Shown here one piece after another: positions 1 to 11,465 of a stretch of DNA of 64,000 bases. The number at the start of each line of letters is the position of its first letter. Positions within the stretch are counted from its first letter, which is position 1. The notes below the pieces were generated by a model. It saw only the letters and a program-made list of their open reading frames with translations, was not told where the DNA came from and did no database searches. The translations under genes were made by a program, and so were the position numbers. This DNA is from Datisca glomerata (Eukaryota > Streptophyta > Magnoliopsida > Cucurbitales > Datiscaceae): NCBI GenBank assembly GCA_003255025.1, contig QANY01008913.1, forward strand, positions 62,001-126,000, given 5' to 3'.

Positions 1-3000
1 ACAACCACTTATCCAGTAATTATTAGGTTGTACCATCTCAAAAGTAAGTTAAACGGTTAATTATTACACTTAACATAGCCATTGACACGCTATTATTTTT
101 CATAACACCTTTTAAGAATCTCAAAAAATATTTTATAATTCAATACACCCTTGGAACAAGCCCATTTCAAAAAACCACTTGAATGATTCATTCATGAAGG
201 GTTACGTTGCGAATTAATAATATTACATTGAAGCAATCCTTGGACTCACACCCAAGTAATCCCATTTTGCCACATGACAATTAAAAGGGATAATGGAAAA
301 ACAATTAAAATAAGAGGATATATTTATATATAATGTTTATATAAAAGTGTAGAAATTGAAGAAATATTTTTGGATAGTACTACCTTTAATTATTTAATGA
401 TTTTTCTACTTTATCCTTACATTGTATTTATTATTTCAATTATTCATATGAATTATTTCAATTATTTTATATTTATTATCTCAATTATTCATATGTAATT
501 TTTTAACTACTTTGTTTAAATTATAATCACTAAAAAGAGTTTTCTCATCATTTTTAATTTAAAATCTTAAAAGACTAATTACAAGTGAAAAATAAGTCTT
601 AAATTAACTAAATATTCTAAATCTTAAGGACTAGATGTAAGGGGGGAAAATTAACAAATTAACCTAATATTATTTAGTTAATATTTTTGTCATTTCATAT
701 GTATACTATTATAATGAGCACTAAAAATAATAGTGAAAAAGAAAACTTCATTGATCAAATGAATAAAAGCATTCTCTATTGTCTTCCGATAGATAAAAAT
801 GCGTAAATATTTTTTGTATAACTTTATGATCAAATTATTATTATTAAAATTTCTAAACTATTTTTAACTCACTATTAAATAACATCATAGTAATTAAGTT
901 TTAATTGATTAATTAATAGACATTATTTTTTTCTAAAGTTATATACTTAATTAATCCTTTTACATTACATTTTATAATATAAATTATAATTAATTGTAAC
1001 AATATAACACATAATATATAACAATGATGGATAGTGAGTGAAAGAAAAAATTTACAAAAATAATTTGATAGAAGAGAAAAATAATTTACAATTGAATTTG
1101 AGAAAAATGCATCAATTTACACATTAGACGAATTTCATATACATTTTTTTTACATTAAGCTTTCAATGAAAACACATATATTAAGAATTTTTTTGTATAG
1201 ATAATAATAATATTTATAAAACTTATATTCACGTAAAATGCAAGTATTAAAAACTAACTTTCAAAAGGTGTGAAAATGTAAGATGACAAAAGAGACGTGT
1301 TTATGTTAGAGGTATAATTGTAATTAACTAAAAAATAATTAGAAATAAATGGAAAAGTCTCTAATTGGGACATTTTATATATTATAAACTATAGTACGTG
1401 TGTTGCACATATTTATAAAATTACATCTAATAATTTATCGAAAGAAGATTACTATGACTATTTATGGATTTATTATATATAATCATAACAAACTATACAT
1501 TTTTATTAACTATAATAATTATAGAAACTAATAGGTGATGAATTGGAAGTAAACTGAAAAATTAAGAATGTTTAATTTCCAAACATGTTAGTTTTTCCCT
1601 ATGAACTGCAAACACGTTCTTTTTTCCATTATCACGTGGCAAATACGTGAACAAAAAAGACATTTTCTTTCTCCTATTAAAAGCACATCCACCTCAATTG
1701 ATCTTCTTCTTTCACTTGATTCTTTTTTTCTGGTTAGCAACTCATTTTTCATGGTGCAATTGATCCATAAACATGTAGAATCATCTATTCAACTGTTTTA
1801 CATGGTTCTTTCACAACAATGATTGTAGATTAAAAAATTGAAACTCGTTCACTTAGATTAATTAAAATTAATTAAAAATTAAGAGGCAAAAACATATAAT
1901 TTATTTAAAAAGAAAATATAAGAAGCAATGTTGTTCCATCAACAATTCAAAATTTGACAATCATAAAATGGATAAATAAAAATCATAGATGTATGACAAA
2001 AGAATACGAAAAGGTAAAACAAAAAAGCATTAATCCTAACTTCTGCTCAAATCCATAGTGCATGTGATACTTTGAATGACAAATACGTATTTGCATTTAC
2101 AAATAATAGTTGCAATGTCAATAAATTTGTGACGTTTGGATGACTAACTTTTTTTAAGTTCAACTTATTTGCAACCCATATAATCTCTTAATTTACTTGA
2201 TACATTTATTCCAAGTTGATTACATCTAAACAAACATGCCAATAGAAACATGAACAAAATTTTAGGACACAGTTCTTAGACCCAATTTTTAATCTATATT
2301 CAATTCAATTAGAAAACTAAAATTGATTCATTATATTCAATTCGATTCATTATTTTTATGTAACTCGTAAAATGTTGATCAAGATATTTAGTTTTATATC
2401 CAACTTTTAATGGACATTCAATTAAATAGAAGGAAATACAATGGATGATTTCTCAAATAAAATGAAATTTTAATTGTCATTAAATATTATAGTTAAACTC
2501 AAAGAGAGAGAAATTCATCTAAATGCAACATTTTGTCTCCATCTTAATGCAACTTTTTATCTTTATCCAGAAATTCTAAAGATAAAAACGAATTAGCTCA
2601 TTAAGTATATGTGTTTTCTATATTTCATTCATGTTTTTCGTTGAATGTAGCAGGTAGAGTTAGAAATAAGTGGTAGCCAATAAATTCAAATTTTAAAGTT
2701 TAAAAGGATAATTTTAAAATAATATGATAAAGGTAATATTCTAGAAAATGAGTATCACATCAAATCATCTTAATATATTATATATAGAATAGATTATAGA
2801 TTCATAGATATGGATTTTAGATATATTTTTTTAGTGATTTCCTTTGATTTTTTTAAAAATATATTTTTAAGCTAATATGTGTATTTGGATTGAATACTTT
2901 AGGTATGATTGACAATGGATGTCCATTGAGTTTTTTTTTATAGAACGCTCTTTGATGTTTAGCTATGAAATTTGATTGATATTGAAATTCAATTTTTCAA

Positions 3001-3150
3001 TCATAGGGATAATGTGTCATGAGGAAAACTTTCTATATGAGAAAACCAGCAATGCTACAGAAGCAAGATACTACTTATAAACAAATTTAAAATATCAGAA
3101 TAGAATATTGATTAATGTTAAAATCATAAGTAAAACTAAAAATTCATTTA
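1..3150. other. AT-rich non-coding DNA of copy A
   Basis: No convincing gene. The open frame at 1601-1822 and its counterpart at 15740-15925 do not conserve a reading frame between the duplicate copies, so I regard both as chance. The whole stretch is repeated at 14096-18910. Confidence 0.6.
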
Positions 3151-5889
3151 TAAACTTTTTCAGATATCAAATGAGAGAGAAGCCGCTGAGCTAGTGCTAG
3201 TCTCATTTTAGGGATCCTTGAGTCATTTTCTAAACTAGAAATACTTACAAAATACAAGGGGATACCCCAAAAACAGTCACCAAAACCTCAACAACAAGAC
3301 TAAGAAAAACAATATTAAAGCCTACAATGTAATCTTACTCGCTCAGGCCAAGTAGCAATGCATAGCTACTTGAAACCGCCAAGTTAGGGATCATAGATCC
3401 ATCTATTTAGTTTCAACCAGCTTCCAACTCTCCTGCAAAGATAAGTCTTAGCTTAGTCAGATTTCAAATTTTCCAACACAATTATAGTCTATCACTAATT
3501 GTTTTCACAACTACAACTATTATACTACTAGCTGGATTACAACACCCTGCAAACAGTCTAAAATCTTCTCTTTCCATACAAAATAAATGACAGAATTAAA
3601 AATTAACTTTAATATACTAGTTTTTAGACTGCCCCTTCTAGCATGTGCATTAAACCAATTAAGAAGATGGTCGCAATGCCGAAATACAATCTCCATACTA
3701 CATCTCCTTACAACTGCAATTTAAATACCCCTTGAATATTCAGTCACCAGATATATGAGCAACAGTCTTTATATTACCAGAAGAAAGTACACAATCCACA
3801 GTATTTGACATACCCCACATCGACAACCTCTCAAGAGTTGACAGTCTTGGCATGCTAACCAAGAAATGAAACTCAATCTTGGAATATCCTTTTAAACCAA
3901 GTCTACTTAGTCCACTTTACAATCTCTAACTCTCATCTCAATTTGTTATAAGTAGATTTAGAACTAAAATTTTCAGATTCCTTTAGCAGCCATACCTATA
4001 TTCCATGTGCACGCAAAGGCAAACATTGATAGCTTGTGTAATCAACAAGAATGTTTCTGTGCTTGAAACATCCCAGCACCACTGTCCGCCGATAATTGCT
4101 CTGTCAACTATTGCATCTATTCCCAACTAGAATTTCAATCAAGCTTCTCCCAAACTTGTTATGTAACACCGTTATAGGATATAAGTTTTACTCCACATTA
4201 TAGTCGAACTACCATTCCCAATTTTTTTTAGCAGAACTCAGAAAAATCAAGAACTATCTTCATCATCTTTGTCTAAGTCCATCAGGTCTTGATGGCGTTT
4301 TAGCAGTGAACAAAGAGCCAGACTTCAAGAAATATTTCTTGCACCACAAAGCCTAAATTGAAGCCACATACTATCCATCACAACTGCCTTATTCCATTCA
4401 CTCAAACTAAAAACTCCAAGCCCACTATACTTCTTTGCTTCCAAACAGTTTCCCAAGCCACTTTAGTCACTGCATGACCCCTAGTGCTCCATTTCCACAT
4501 AGTTCCTTATAACTCCTTCAATATTTTCCTTTTTGGGGAAAAGGAAAATGTTTGCCCATTAACTTTGGATCCTAAACAGAACATAATTTATTAGTTGCAA
4601 CCTTCCAGCATATGAAAGGTGCTTTGCTTCCCAACTCTGAGTTCTCCTAGAGTAATCTTGTCTACATATCTTACAGTCTCCAGGATGCAGTCTTGAACTC
4701 AGTAAACAAACTCACAAGTATTTAACATGGAAAAGACTAAGTTGAAAATCTATGACTCAGAGAATATGGCTTTGGATATCTTGTTGGACTCCAAAGAAAA
4801 ACACATGACTTTTTTAGGGTTAAAACTGCAAACATGATAACTGATGGAAGAAATCAATGGCTTCCTTAATCAATCAGACAAATGAAGCATCCTCTTTTAA
4901 AAAAAATAAGAGATCATCTGCAAAGCAAATATTAACTATTATAAGTTGATTACATCTCCAATGATAATTAAAACCTGGTATTGCAAAAGTTCATCTTAGA
5001 ATCATAGTTGAAGCCTCCATTACAAGGACAAAATGAAAGAAGATCAGGGGTTCATTGCCTTAGACATTTAGCTCATGTAAAATACCCTTAAGCTCTCCAT
5101 TCAAATTGATAGAACTTGGAGTAGTTATACTGTAACGCTCTAATCTACGAAGATTAAACATATGTGTAATTTCACAATTTCAAAATCTCCAATTCGAAAC
5201 AAACCCTAATTTTGAAAAAATTTCTAAATTAAAAATTACTAATTTACCCATGATGGAAAATCCCTGACTTTAAATAGTGGAAGCATTAAACTTATCCATG
5301 ATCGAAATCTTAATCATAAAATAGTGGAAGCGATAAAGTGTCTTAAATACATAATTAATAAAACCTCAAAAAACTGAATTATATTCTGAAATAAAGTCAA
5401 AACTTGAAATTTATAATTCATGAAACTTTCACTCATCATAATTCGTAGAAAATCATATCGTAAAATAAACTACTTAAATAACCAAGTTTAATAGAAAACA
5501 CTTTCCTAAGTTTTAATCAAATCATAAACTGAAAACATAAATTTATCTGACCTAATTGGTTATGGCAGTCTCCCACTCATGCTGCTCGCCATCATTACCT
5601 GCATCATAAATAACTGTGAGGGAATGAGTATTTTAAAATACTCAGTAAACAAACTTACATAATAACATGCATCCACATGTCATAAATGCAATAATGACAT
5701 AACATAACTGAACTTGACATATAACATAAATGAAATAAAGTAACGTACTTGATCATGACATGGCTTAACACAGCACGCAGATAACACGTGTATCAAACAT
5801 AATCATTTAACAATCTTAATCGTATCTTGGCTTGTCATATCCTCTAGTTAACAACCTAATCAGAACTGATCACACGTTAACTGAAACAC

Positions 5890-6115
5890 ATCATGATGAA
5901 TTGGGCAACGAAACAAATGGCACACATCGGGCGACGAAAAAGATGAAACTCATTGGGTGACAGAACAGATGGCACTCATAGGTGACGAAAAATATGAACA
6001 GATGGCACCTCATGAGTGACGGAAAACATTTACAGATGACACCCAATGATGACCAAAACATGAACAGATGACGCCCTATGTGTGACAAAAGCGTGAACAG
6101 ATGACACCCTATTCA
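5890..6115. repeat. Degenerate short tandem repeats inside the solo LTR
   Basis: Roughly 35-40-bp units recur about six times, each built around the words GTGACGAAA, ATGAACAGATG and GCACTCAT with substitutions. The overlapping minus-strand open frame (5891-6088) is a by-product of the repeat, not a gene. Confidence 0.6.
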
Positions 6116-6580
6116 TTTAACAGAACATAACGTGAACAGTCCTGATTTCTTGTTAACTTAAAGGTCATGCTTAAGTTCATATTTTGCTTAATTACCACTT
6201 GAATGAATTAACCTCATAACTTGCATAATCCAACGTATGACAATAATTAATCATATAATGCATACTGATACATATAACACAATCAAACATGATAGCATAC
6301 TAACATAAAATCAGTCATACTCAGACATTTATCCCATGATAATCACATTAATAACTGAACAGTAATCAATTACCAAAGTGTTAACCAAATATAATAATTA
6401 TTGAAAAACGGTTAAACATATAATAAATACATGATACGATTATAATATCAGAATCACACTGTTATATAAGTCAATTTACACAAACATATATATGAACGTA
6501 ACATCCTGATAGACAATTAAAGCTGATGAGAATAACACATATTACATTTATCACACGTGAGTCACATTTCAATGTAAATT

Positions 6581-6815
6581 CACTTACACAAGCATATATA
6601 TTTTTATCACGCATGAGTCACATTACGATATAAATTCACTTACACAAAGCATATACATTTATAACAACGGGAGTCACACCATCATGTAAGCTCACTTACA
6701 CAAAGCATATACATTTATAACAATGAGAATCACACCATCATGTAAGCCCACTTACACAAAACATATACATTTATAACAACGGGAGTCGCACCATCATGTA
6801 AACCCACTTACCTGA
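6581..6815. repeat. 56-bp tandem repeat, about four copies, inside the solo LTR
   Basis: The word CACTTAC recurs at 6581, 6637, 6693, 6749 and 6805, exactly 56 bp apart each time. Between them lie CATATACATTTATAACAA and a CACCATCATGTAA-like word. Unit length is fixed although bases have diverged. Confidence 0.85.
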
Positions 6816-7179
6816 AGTGGAAGAATGAATTAAACAATTAATGACCTGAAATCTAAAAAATATAATCACTAAATTGTTTTGAAATAAAACAATATAAACA
6901 CATTTTTAATATCACAAAATAGAAAATATAGATTTAATTAAAACAGTGCAACACGGTTAGAACGAGGTCGAAGAACAATATATCAGGTCCAGAGTCAAAA
7001 GATAAAGCTTCGGATCAAATGGTTCAGACCGGGCTGGTTCAGACCAGTCCGGTTCGATTTTATCTGATGGACCGGTTTAGACTGGACCGAGTAAACTGAA
7101 CCGATTTGGTTCATGATGAACTGGTTCTGAACAGAGCAACTGGGTGTAAGACCCAGTTGCAGAACAAAAAGCACGAGAA

Positions 7180-7460
7180 AACATGGGGGAAAGAGAGAGA
7201 GAAAATGAGAAGGAGAGAGAAACAAAGAGGGGGAGAAAAACAGTGAGGGATCTAAGAGGGGAAGAAAGAGAAGGATGTAGAGAGAAGCAGAGAGAGAGAA
7301 ACAGAGGGCGAGAGAAAGGGAAACAGATGGAAGGGAAAAGGGGGCCTAGGTGATAAACCGCCAGTGATGGAAGAAGCAAAGGGGAGAGAGAGAGAGAGAG
7401 AGAGAGAGAAGAAAGATGCAGGGAGAGAAAACGAGAGAGATAGAGAGAACGAGAATGAGA
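7180..7460. repeat. Purine (GA)-rich tract with (GA)n microsatellite
   Basis: Almost pure A/G for about 280 bp at the right end of the solo LTR, with a perfect (GA)n run at about 7384-7409. The long minus-strand open frames here (6995-7225 and 7077-7379) are low-complexity Ser/Leu/Phe/Pro translations of this tract and are not genes. Confidence 0.8.
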
Positions 7461-7612
7461 AAGATGCTCATTTACGATGGGTCAGGATATTACATATACG
7501 CTCAATAATCCACTAGTAAAATACATTAGGAAATCCCATATGAAACAAGATAGCATGTACAAACTCCCAAGACACAACTATATGCTTTCATCCAATCAAT
7601 CATCATTGTACA

Positions 7613-7860
7613 TCTAGGGGTGTTATACTTCAAATTAAACCACCTTACAAGTTCATGAGCAAGAAAAACATTAGCGGCAAACTTCCTTCTAGGTATGAAT
7701 TCATTTTGATTGAAACTAATCAATCTTCATAGCACTTCTAGGGGTGTTATACTTCAAATTAAACCCCCTTACAAGTTCATGAGCAAGAAAAACATTATAT
7801 GCAATCCTTCTCCTAGGTATGAATGCATTCTGATCGAAACTGACTAAATCAGTCAGCACT
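7613..7860. repeat. 124-bp tandem duplication inside the LINE RT
   Basis: The segment starting TCTAGGGGTGTTATACTT at 7613 is repeated from 7737, an offset of 124 bp. It duplicates RT codons within the dead LINE. Copy B has only one copy (about 20670-20765), so the duplication arose in copy A after the segmental duplication or was lost from copy B. Confidence 0.75.
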
Positions 7861-8649
7861 ACCGTCAATCTCGTAGTGATAATCTTTGAGATATACTTAT
7901 AAACAATATTGCAGCAAGAAATAGGTCTATAATCTAAACTTTAGAAGGATTATTGACCTTTGGGACCAAGGTAGCAGTTGTATTAAACTGTTTTAGTAAA
8001 TAACCGTTCTGAATCACAACCTTAATCACATCCCCACCAATAATTTCCCAAGATTTCTTAAAGAAACCAGCAGAAAACCCATTATGCCCAAGGGTCTTAG
8101 TGTTATTAAAAGAAAACATAACTTGTTTTATGTCCTCACAATCACTAGAGATGGAAGTTTTCCCCTTTGGTCATCATTCAAAATCATAGACACAATCTTA
8201 TTCGTGAAATCATTTAGACTCTAACTTGGATGATAATTTTTTACTTGGAGTAATACAATGTAGGGTAATGAGACTCTCGTAAACAAGTTGGATAGAGGGA
8301 TGATAAGTCTCTCGTGGGACAAACTGGGAATTCCAATGGATGTATTATCAAGACTCTAACTTGGTAGCAGACAATATTGCAAGTCGTTTTCAGAACTTTT
8401 TAGGTGTTTCAGACTCCACCATACCAGAATCAAGATCATGATTCCCTCCAACTTTCTCATTCAAGCTCCTAATCACATTAAAGTCTCCCATTACAACCTA
8501 AGGATCATCTCCAATCATCCTTTTTATTTTAACTAAATCTGCCCATAAACATCTCCTTGTTGTGTCATCATTGCTTGAATAAACACGAGAAACAAAATGC
8601 AGATCCATCCATCTTCACCTTCACTAAGTAAGATATAACCCGGTATGAA

Positions 8650-10130
8650 ATATGAAGTATATTTAATTCACCACATTCCTTATTTTAAGCCAACCAAATG
8701 CGGCCATTATTACAATGATCATAGTTTTGCATGTACCTACCTTGGTTTGAATCATCTTATTCAAAATGTACTAACAGTTTGATGGAGTTACCGATAAAAA
8801 TAAATTATTGATGTTATTGACTTATTAATGATGCTATTAAATTCACCTGAAATTTTGTAATGATCAAACTCACCTACAAAATTTAAAGACTCATACGTCA
8901 TAAATAAAAGTTTAATTTCACAATAAACATAGCGACAAAAGATTAGGGTTGATTCGACAATAAATTGTAGTATATCAAGTACATGCATAAATATGAGGTT
9001 TAATAAAATAACTGACACATCACTTGGTCTTTTAAAACATGGTCGTGTAGAATTACTAAAAAATATTATCTTTTAAATCTATAATATAAAAAATAAAAAC
9101 TAAAACATAAAAACTCATAACAACATAATAACTAAACAAATATGAGAAGTATGTTTCCCCTCTTCAAGAGTAATCTCTAGAAAAAAGTATCAGATGGTTG
9201 TGATTTATATGTAATGTAGTAATTAAGTAATAGTTTTACACCGTTTGAAAAATATTTAAAAAATTATTAGCTTAAATCTTTATTCAAACTTCCTATATTA
9301 ATTAATTTCAAATTTATCGATTATACTAATATTGTTTATGTGATCTTGACATAATGTGAATCTAAAAAAGTATTCTTTCAACATTCTCCATATTTATTTT
9401 TTACTAATTATTTTAATCTCATATATTCAATTAACCATGTTAATTCCTATCTCTTAAGCTAATTATATTGTAAATTATATACACACAACTAATGAGAATG
9501 TTCCACGTGTATTTTTGGTGGGTATTTTATTATTAGTAGAAAAGAGATGGAGATTCTCACTTTTAATGATTGTAGATTTGTAATAGTCTCTCAGATTTAA
9601 TTAACCATATTAGTTTCATCATCATATAACTAATAATTTTAAGCTAATTATCTTGAAAATAATATGGACACAACTAATGAGAATGTTCCACTTGTATTTT
9701 TGGTGGGCATCTAAAGATTTGGAGACAAGACATCTGAACGAAATTGCCGGTTCATCATTTCTGCTTGATTCCTCCTTCTAATATGAGAAGACCTACAAAA
9801 ATGGTCAACTTTTCAGCCCGAACAGTAAAAGTGGTTGAATATTTTTTGTTTTTTTTTTAAAAATGACCGGAATATGATTTGTTTACATGTGTGTAATTTA
9901 TGTAAATAATTTGTTTACTTCAGCCATTTTCAAACATTTTTGCAGTTTGAGCTTGAAAATTAATTTTTCTTGTCATTCACCCATTAATGTATTGTGGATT
10001 ATACTAGGTGTTGATAGTGATGATAGCTTAAAATTACATGATTCATCATTTCTCCCTCATTATTATCTTCTTTGACGTAATCAATTTTGTCATCTTGTTA
10101 AATGTTTAGAGTCTGATGCCTTGTTTTATT
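8650..10130. other. Non-coding upstream region of the F-box pseudogene
   Basis: AT-rich, no gene seen. It is matched at about 22080-23650 in copy B. It contains an internal direct repeat of about 50 bp (9486-9535 and 9671-9715, offset 185 bp, word CAACTAATGAGAATGTTCCA). The same pair exists in copy B, so this repeat predates the segmental duplication. Confidence 0.6.
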
Positions 10131-10176
10131 TTTAGTGCACAAGAAGTAAGTCACTTATCTCCTTGGGAAAACAAAG

Positions 10177-11279
10177 ATGGCCAGACGAAAGAACGAAGCA
10201 AAGTCTATGACTGTTGCTAAATCCAAAAGGAAAAAAAGATAGCAGAGCAACATTCCAAATCTTAGAGATGACATCATCTCCAATATTCTCAGTTGGCTTC
10301 CTGCTCAATTTTCACACTCTTATAGAGGGCTCGTCTGCAAAGTTTGGGTCAATATAATAAGTAACCCTAGTTTCAAAAGGAGACAACTTTTGCGTTCAAA
10401 TGTTGTCATGTTTCCCATCCCGGTGGCATTTCGGTATCCCCATTGGTTCATCAATCTTAAAGAAGGAGATTTTGAAGTGGTACATTCTAAACAAAAACTA
10501 CCGGGACGTGTTGTGTCTAGTTCTGCGGGTATTTTACTACTTTGTAGTATCAGTCGAACTGTACGATTGTATGTCGTAAATCCTATGACCGGCAAGTATT
10601 AAAACTCCATGACCTCCCACATTCATTCAGAATATGATTTTATATGCTAATATTTCGTTGCTACCTAAAACTGGGGAATTTAAAGTTATATGCCCTTGTC
10701 AAGATGAGGGTGGATGTTGTGATTGGTACGTTTTAACCGTTGGTACGGATAAGACATAGAATGTGATTAAAACTACTCTTCCCCGGACAACCATTAAATC
10801 ATATATGAAGTTTCATTCACTTTGTGTTGCTGGTGTTGGTTATTAGCACAGACATGATATCCTGAATGAATACATACACAGCAAGGAGATTCTTGCTATA
10901 GACCTATGTGACCAAACATTTCACATTCTCTATGTTCCGGCAACTGACCTCGGTCGTATTACTACGTTCTGCCAATGAAGGAAGTCCCAATGAAGAGATA
11001 TCCGTATGGAAACTGAAAGACTATTGAAAGAATGAATGGGTGAATGTTTGCAAGATTAATATGAGCAATGAATTATCATTGCTCATGAGCAAATATCCTG
11101 ACATTATTGGTTGGTTGGATGATCATCAAATATTGGTCTTTATAGTTACGTATGTAGTTCATGATTTGGGAAAGATTATGGCCTATAATATGAGGACAGG
11201 ACAATGCACCTTAATTAAGAAGTGTCGCATTACTTATCTATTCTTGATGATGCATACAAATAGCCTTCTTTCATGGTGA
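10177..11279 (+). pseudogene. F-box protein with DUF295/KIB-type C-terminal region, broken
   Basis: F-box proteins are substrate adaptors of SCF ubiquitin ligases. From ATG 10177 the frame reads MARRKNEAK and meets a stop after 21 codons. The same frame then continues as a recognisable F-box (LRDDIISNILSWLPAQ, then GLVCKVWVNII). It goes on to a middle part (10390-10602) containing SSSAGILLLCSI and LYVVNPMTGKY, typical of the DUF295/KIB F-box-associated region. Several stops and frame changes follow. The C-terminal part at 10980-11279 carries ISVWKLKDY and YPDIIGWLDDHQIL with GKIMAYNMRTGQC. At least four lesions make it a pseudogene. The 5' leader has a plausible intron acceptor (TTTTTAG near 10132). 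The copy B version is cut after about nine codons. Confidence 0.7.
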
Positions 11280-11346
11280 TTGGTAAAATATGCTGCACCC
11301 CATCACATTACCTTGACAAAATCGCTTAGAACATTGCATTCCTCTC

Positions 11347-11465
11347 TAATATTACTAATATTAAGTTAGTTATATTTTTGTTTTTTAATATTACTAATAT
11401 TAAGTTAGTTATACTTATGCCTTTTAATATTACTAATATTAAGTTAGTCATATTCATGCCTTTTC
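11347..11465. repeat. 39-bp tandem repeat, three copies
   Basis: The word AATATTACTAATATTAAG followed by TTAGT begins at about 11348, 11387 and 11426, giving a 39-bp period. The units are nearly identical. Confidence 0.8.

Larger units (their letters stand above)
5131..7494. mobile_element. Solo LTR of an LTR retrotransposon (2364 bp)
   Basis: The block begins TGTAACGC and ends GGATATTACA, so it has TG..CA ends with TGTAA/TTACA terminal inverted repeats. It is flanked by a perfect 5-bp target duplication TATAC (5126-5130 and 7495-7499). Copy B has the uninterrupted site with one TATAC at about 20552-20568. No gag or pol is inside, so this is an LTR left by unequal recombination. Length, ends and 5-bp duplication fit a Ty3/gypsy LTR. 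Orientation is not determinable because the ends are palindromic. Inside are 56-bp tandem repeats and a long purine-rich tract. Confidence 0.85.
3170..8650 (-). mobile_element. Degenerate LINE (non-LTR retrotransposon), split by a solo LTR
   Basis: Read right to left on the minus strand this is an old plant LINE. An endonuclease/exonuclease (EEP) piece with the motif MGDFNVI lies at about 8370-8640. The N-terminal reverse transcriptase segment at 7934-8119 has a GFSAGFFKKSWE-like stretch, and the next segment at 7526-7723 reads PRCTMMIDWMKA. After the nested solo LTR, the RT continues at about 4900-5100 with the catalytic FADD motif (about 4914-4930). The C-terminal RT stretch TKVAWETVW and GVFSLNEWNKAV lies near 4360-4490. 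The left end (about 3170-4200) is assigned by continuity only. Many stops and frameshifts make it non-functional. Homologous remains occur in copy B. Confidence 0.75.
1..10203. repeat. Segmental duplication, copy A
   Basis: This segment aligns collinearly with 14096-23722. The first bases of the window match the sequence from about 14097. Shared landmarks include a long run around 720-760 matching 14860-14900, and the F-box leader at 10130-10200 matching 23650-23722. Identity looks roughly 80-90% by eye, with many small indels. Copy A has a private solo LTR at 5131-7494 and keeps a stretch (about 2915-4210) that copy B lacks. The left end of the duplication lies at or beyond the window edge. 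The right end falls about nine codons into the F-box gene. Confidence 0.85.

Noticed and set aside
1601..1822. 73-codon open frame in copy A
   Set aside because: The paralogous sequence at 15740-15925 is frameshifted and does not conserve the protein. Composition is that of AT-rich non-coding DNA.
6581..6815. CRISPR-like array of regularly spaced repeats
   Set aside because: It is a plain 56-bp tandem repeat without repeat/spacer structure, inside a plant LTR.
6995..7379. Overlapping 76- and 100-codon minus-strand frames
   Set aside because: Low-complexity translation of a GA-rich tract inside a solo LTR.
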